Source: Novosphingobium sp. (GTDB lineage: Bacteria > Pseudomonadota > Alphaproteobacteria > Sphingomonadales > Sphingomonadaceae). Taken from it: 6,715 bases of DNA. Shown here piece after piece: positions 4,661-6,715 of the stretch. The DNA lies in contig JAJTFU010000107.1 of assembly GCA_021299075.1 (NCBI GenBank), positions 1-6,715 of the forward strand, given 5' to 3'. Every line of letters starts with the position of its first letter. Within the stretch, counting starts at the first letter, position 1. The position numbers and the translations under genes are program-made. The notes beneath the pieces are model-generated. The model was not told where the DNA came from, made no database searches, and saw only the letters and a list, made by a program, of their open reading frames with translations.

Positions 4661-4791
4661 AGCGCACCTTCCAGCCCAGCAACCTTGTCCGCGCTCGCCG
4701 TCATGGCTTCCGCGCCCGCACGGCCACTGTCGGCGGCCGCAAGGTGCTTGCCGCCCGCCGCGCGCGTGGCCGCAAGAAGCTCTCTGCCTGA
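4657..4791 (+). CDS. rpmH: 50S ribosomal protein L34
   Basis: Encodes 44 residues, MKRTFQPSNLVRARRHGF at the start and ARGRKKLSA at the end, the usual L34 length and pattern (KRTFQPS, HGFRARTATVGGRKVLAARRARGRKKL). L34 is a basic protein of the large ribosomal subunit that binds 23S rRNA. GAGG at 4648-4651 is five bases before the ATG, and the bases atc directly before the ATG match those before rpmJ. It is first in the operon with rnpA, which starts 14 bases after its stop, the nearly universal bacterial order. It is short, but the identification is secure. Confidence 0.97.
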   Translation: MKRTFQPSNLVRARRHGFRARTATVGGRKVLAARRARGRKKLSA

Positions 4792-4805
4792 GCGAATCAC
4801 TGCCA

Positions 4806-5156
4806 ATGTCCGTCCTTACGCGGCGGGCTGATTTTTTGGCTGCCAACCGGGGCTTGCGCATAGCACGCCCCGGTTTCGTGCTTTTGGCGCGCCCGAACGA
4901 CGGCCAGGGCCTGCGCTATGGCATCACCGTTACCAAGAAGATCGGCAATGCGGTGGTGCGCAACCGCATGAAGCGCCGCTTCCGCGAACTGCTGCGCGAG
5001 ATGCTGCCTGCCGCCGGCTTGCCCGATCACGACCATGTGCTGATCGGCCGCGAAGGCGGGGTTGAGCGCGAGTTTGGCCTGCTACGTGATGAGCTGGCCG
5101 CCGCGCTGACTCGCGCTGCCCAGGGCAAGGGCGATCCGCCCCGCAAACGCCGATGA
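4806..5156 (+). CDS. rnpA: Ribonuclease P protein component
   Basis: A basic 116-residue protein, normal for the family. RnpA binds the RNase P RNA and helps it cut 5' leaders from precursor tRNAs. It begins MSVLTRRADFLAANRG, close to the common LTRRADFL start, and has the RNR signature KKIGNAVVRNRMKRRFRE at 44-61, which contacts the catalytic RNA. GITVTKK just before it is also typical. The start lies 14 bases after the rpmH stop with little Shine-Dalgarno, so translation probably relies on coupling to rpmH. Its stop overlaps the yidD start as ATGA (5153-5156). Confidence 0.96.
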   Translation: MSVLTRRADFLAANRGLRIARPGFVLLARPNDGQGLRYGITVTKKIGNAVVRNRMKRRFRELLREMLPAAGLPDHDHVLIGREGGVEREFGLLRDELAAALTRAAQGKGDPPRKRR

Positions 5157-5362
5157 AGCGCGTCCTGATCCTGATCGCTCGCGGCTGGCAGCTTGGCCCC
5201 TCGCGAATCCTCCCGCCTTCGTGCCGCTATGCGCCGTCCTGCTCGGAATATGCGATTCAGGCGGTGGAGAAATACGGCGCGATTAAGGGTGGCTGGCTGG
5301 CAGCGAAGCGGCTAATGCGCTGCCACCCGTGGGGTGGGCATGGTTATGACCCGGTGCCTTGA
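5153..5362 (+). CDS. yidD: YidD, membrane protein insertion efficiency factor
   Basis: A 69-residue protein of the YidD family (usually 70-85 residues). It has an amphipathic N-terminal helix (KRVLILIARGWQ), then LPPSCRYAPSCSEYAIQAVEKYG with C24 and C30, and ends with KRLMRCHPWGGHGYDPVP, including C57. In E. coli YidD sits at the inner face of the cytoplasmic membrane and aids insertion of proteins by YidC. The ATG overlaps the rnpA stop (ATGA), so the two are translationally coupled. yidC follows 56 bases later. Confidence 0.96.
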   Translation: MKRVLILIARGWQLGPSRILPPSCRYAPSCSEYAIQAVEKYGAIKGGWLAAKRLMRCHPWGGHGYDPVP

Positions 5363-5406
5363 ACTGCACCGCATGGCTCGCCACCTCCAACAATATCAAG
5401 ACGACT

Positions 5407-5411
5407 AGGGG
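5407..5411 (+). promoter_or_regulatory. Ribosome binding site that decides the yidC TTG start
   Basis: AGGGG at 5407-5411 lies seven bases before the TTG at 5419. No ATG or GTG in the yidC frame is found nearby upstream, and the TTG gives MENQNQRNLILA, the usual YidC beginning. The site also contains the last two bases of a TAG that ends an 11-codon frame opening at 5373. Confidence 0.75.
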
Positions 5412-5418
5412 CCTTTCC

Positions 5419-6715
5419 TTGGAAAACCAGAACCAGCGCAACCTGATCCTGGCCGTGGTGCTGAGCGCACTGCTGCTGTTTGGCTGGGATGCGGGCGTCC
5501 GCTATTTCTATCCCAACGCCGGCAAGTCCAAGCCGGTTGCCAGCGCCAGCGAAAGCCCTGTGGCCAGCCCGAGCGGCGCGGCCAAGCCGACGCGCGAGGG
5601 CGGGCTGACAAGCGCCGCCGACATTGCCGAGGAAGCCCGCGACATCAAGACGATCCTGGCCACCCCCGGCCGGATCGCGATTGCCGCCCCGGGCCTGACC
5701 GGCTCGCTCAATCCGGTTGGCGGTGTGGTCGATGACCTGGTCACCGTCCGCCACACGGCCGCGCTCGATCCCAAGAGCGGTCCGCAGCGGATCTTTTCGC
5801 CTGCCGGCACCCCGGCGCAGCACTATGCCCAGTTTGGCTGGCTTGGCGCTCCCGGCACTGTGCCGGGTCCGCAAACCGTCTGGACCGCTCCCGCCGGTGC
5901 CAAGCTGACCCCGCAGACCCCGGTGACGCTGAGCTGGACCAATCCGACCGGCGCGACCTTTACCCTGACTTACAAGATCGACGCCGATTACATGCTGACG
6001 GTTGAGCAGGGCGTGACCAATGCCGGCACTGCGCCGCTGACGGTCGAGCCTGTTGCCCAGCTCAACCGCACCAAGAAGACCGCGGCGCTAGACAGCTTCA
6101 ACGTCCACGCCGGCCCCTTCGGCGCCTTTGACGAAGTGGTCGATTTCGGCACCGACTATGACGACATCGCCGAAACCGGGAAGATCACCAAGGACGGCCG
6201 GACCGACTGGGTCGGCTTCACCGACGTCTACTGGATGTCGACCCTGATCCCCGAAGACAAGGCCCCCGCCAGCGCCGATTTCCGCACGCCGGGCCGCGAT
6301 ATCTTCCTGGCCAACCTGTTCTATCCGGAAGGCACTGTTGCCCCCGGCCAGACTCTGAAGCGCACCACGGGTCTCTTCGCCGGCGCCAAGGAAATGAAGG
6401 TGCTCGATCGCTATGAGGCGGACGGCATCGCCAAGTTCAGCCTGGCGATCGACTGGGGCTGGTTCCGCTGGTTCGAACGCCCGCTGTTCATGCTGCTTGA
6501 TGCCCTGTTCCGCACCGTCGGCAACTTTGGCGTCGCCATCATCCTGCTGACGCTGATTGTGCGCGGGATCATGTTCCCGATCGCCCAGAAGCAGTTCGCC
6601 TCGATGGCCGCCATGCGCGCGATCCAGCCGAAGATGAAGGCGATCCAGGACCGCTACAAGGACGACAAGCCCAAGCAGCAGGAAGAGATCATGGCGCTCT
6701 ACAAGAAGGAAGGCG
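5419..6715 (+). CDS. yidC: Membrane protein insertase YidC, 3' end missing
   Basis: The first 432 residues of YidC; the gene runs off the right edge (the family usually has about 550-620 in this group). YidC inserts and folds inner-membrane proteins, alone or with SecYEG. Visible parts are transmembrane segment 1 (about 8-23), a low-complexity Ala/Ser/Pro linker (about 35-65), the periplasmic P1 beta domain (about 80-335), the amphipathic DWGWFRWFERPLF segment (345-357) and transmembrane segment 2 (about 368-388). That segment carries R382 in LTLIVRGIMFP, matching the arginine of the hydrophilic groove. The charged cytoplasmic C1 loop starts at about 390. The start is TTG with AGGGG seven bases upstream. 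It is the last visible gene of the rpmH operon. Confidence 0.96.
   Translation, partial: MENQNQRNLILAVVLSALLLFGWDAGVRYFYPNAGKSKPVASASESPVASPSGAAKPTREGGLTSAADIAEEARDIKTILATPGRIAIAAPGLTGSLNPVGGVVDDLVTVRHTAALDPKSGPQRIFSPAGTPAQHYAQFGWLGAPGTVPGPQTVWTAPAGAKLTPQTPVTLSWTNPTGATFTLTYKIDADYMLTVEQGVTNAGTAPLTVEPVAQLNRTKKTAALDSFNVHAGPFGAFDEVVDFGTDYDDIAETGKITKDGRTDWVGFTDVYWMSTLIPEDKAPASADFRTPGRDIFLANLFYPEGTVAPGQTLKRTTGLFAGAKEMKVLDRYEADGIAKFSLAIDWGWFRWFERPLFMLLDALFRTVGNFGVAIILLTLIVRGIMFPIAQKQFASMAAMRAIQPKMKAIQDRYKDDKPKQQEEIMALYKKEG

Noticed and set aside
5344..5874. Minus-strand open frames opposite yidC
   Set aside because: The plus-strand frame encodes a textbook YidC from its TTG start to the window end, so the antisense frames are not credible genes.

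Overview
The window looks like ordinary chromosome from a GC-rich alphaproteobacterium. It is most probably a member of the Sphingomonadales (Sphingomonas, Novosphingobium or Erythrobacter relatives). I base this on the sequences of L36, L34, RnpA and YidC, the gene order rpmH-rnpA-yidD-yidC, the strong GC bias at third codon positions, and TTG start codons. I saw no phage gene, transposase, CRISPR array, tRNA or rRNA.

Layout. Bases 1-223 carry no gene but are rich in inverted repeats, including a perfect 34-bp palindrome with a 16-nt loop, followed by a good sigma70-type promoter. Bases 224-349 are rpmJ (L36, zinc-less form), followed by a terminator-like hairpin. Bases 443-1060 encode a HAD-superfamily phosphatase. 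A hairpin at 1064-1097 separates it from a minus-strand gene (1172-1513) for a small secreted four-cysteine protein. The region 1514-1736 is a divergent control region with a 16-bp palindrome. It leads to an HxlR-family regulator (1737-2231), whose stop codon overlaps the stop of the convergent minus-strand comM-type AAA+ ATPase gene (2228-3736). After a 140-bp divergent gap comes a secreted ClpP/crotonase-fold protein (3877-4554). The last third is the operon rpmH (4657-4791), rnpA (4806-5156), yidD (5153-5362) and yidC (5419 to the window end, incomplete).

How the genes work together. rpmH and rpmJ encode small proteins of the large ribosomal subunit. Their promoters carry identical hexamers and spacing (TTGACT-N17-TAACGG) with GC-rich DNA just downstream, which suggests shared growth-rate control. 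rnpA supplies the protein subunit of RNase P, which matures tRNA 5' ends. yidD and yidC act in inner-membrane protein insertion. ComM is known elsewhere as a branch-migration helicase for natural transformation. The HAD, secreted and HxlR genes have no assignable pathway here.

No obviously new multi-gene system is present. The observations most worth checking are the long perfect palindrome at the left edge, the matched ribosomal promoters, a short leader ORF that ends on the rpmH start codon and spans a terminator-like hairpin, the palindrome in the HxlR control region, and the ClpP-like secreted protein that keeps the predicted Ser and His.
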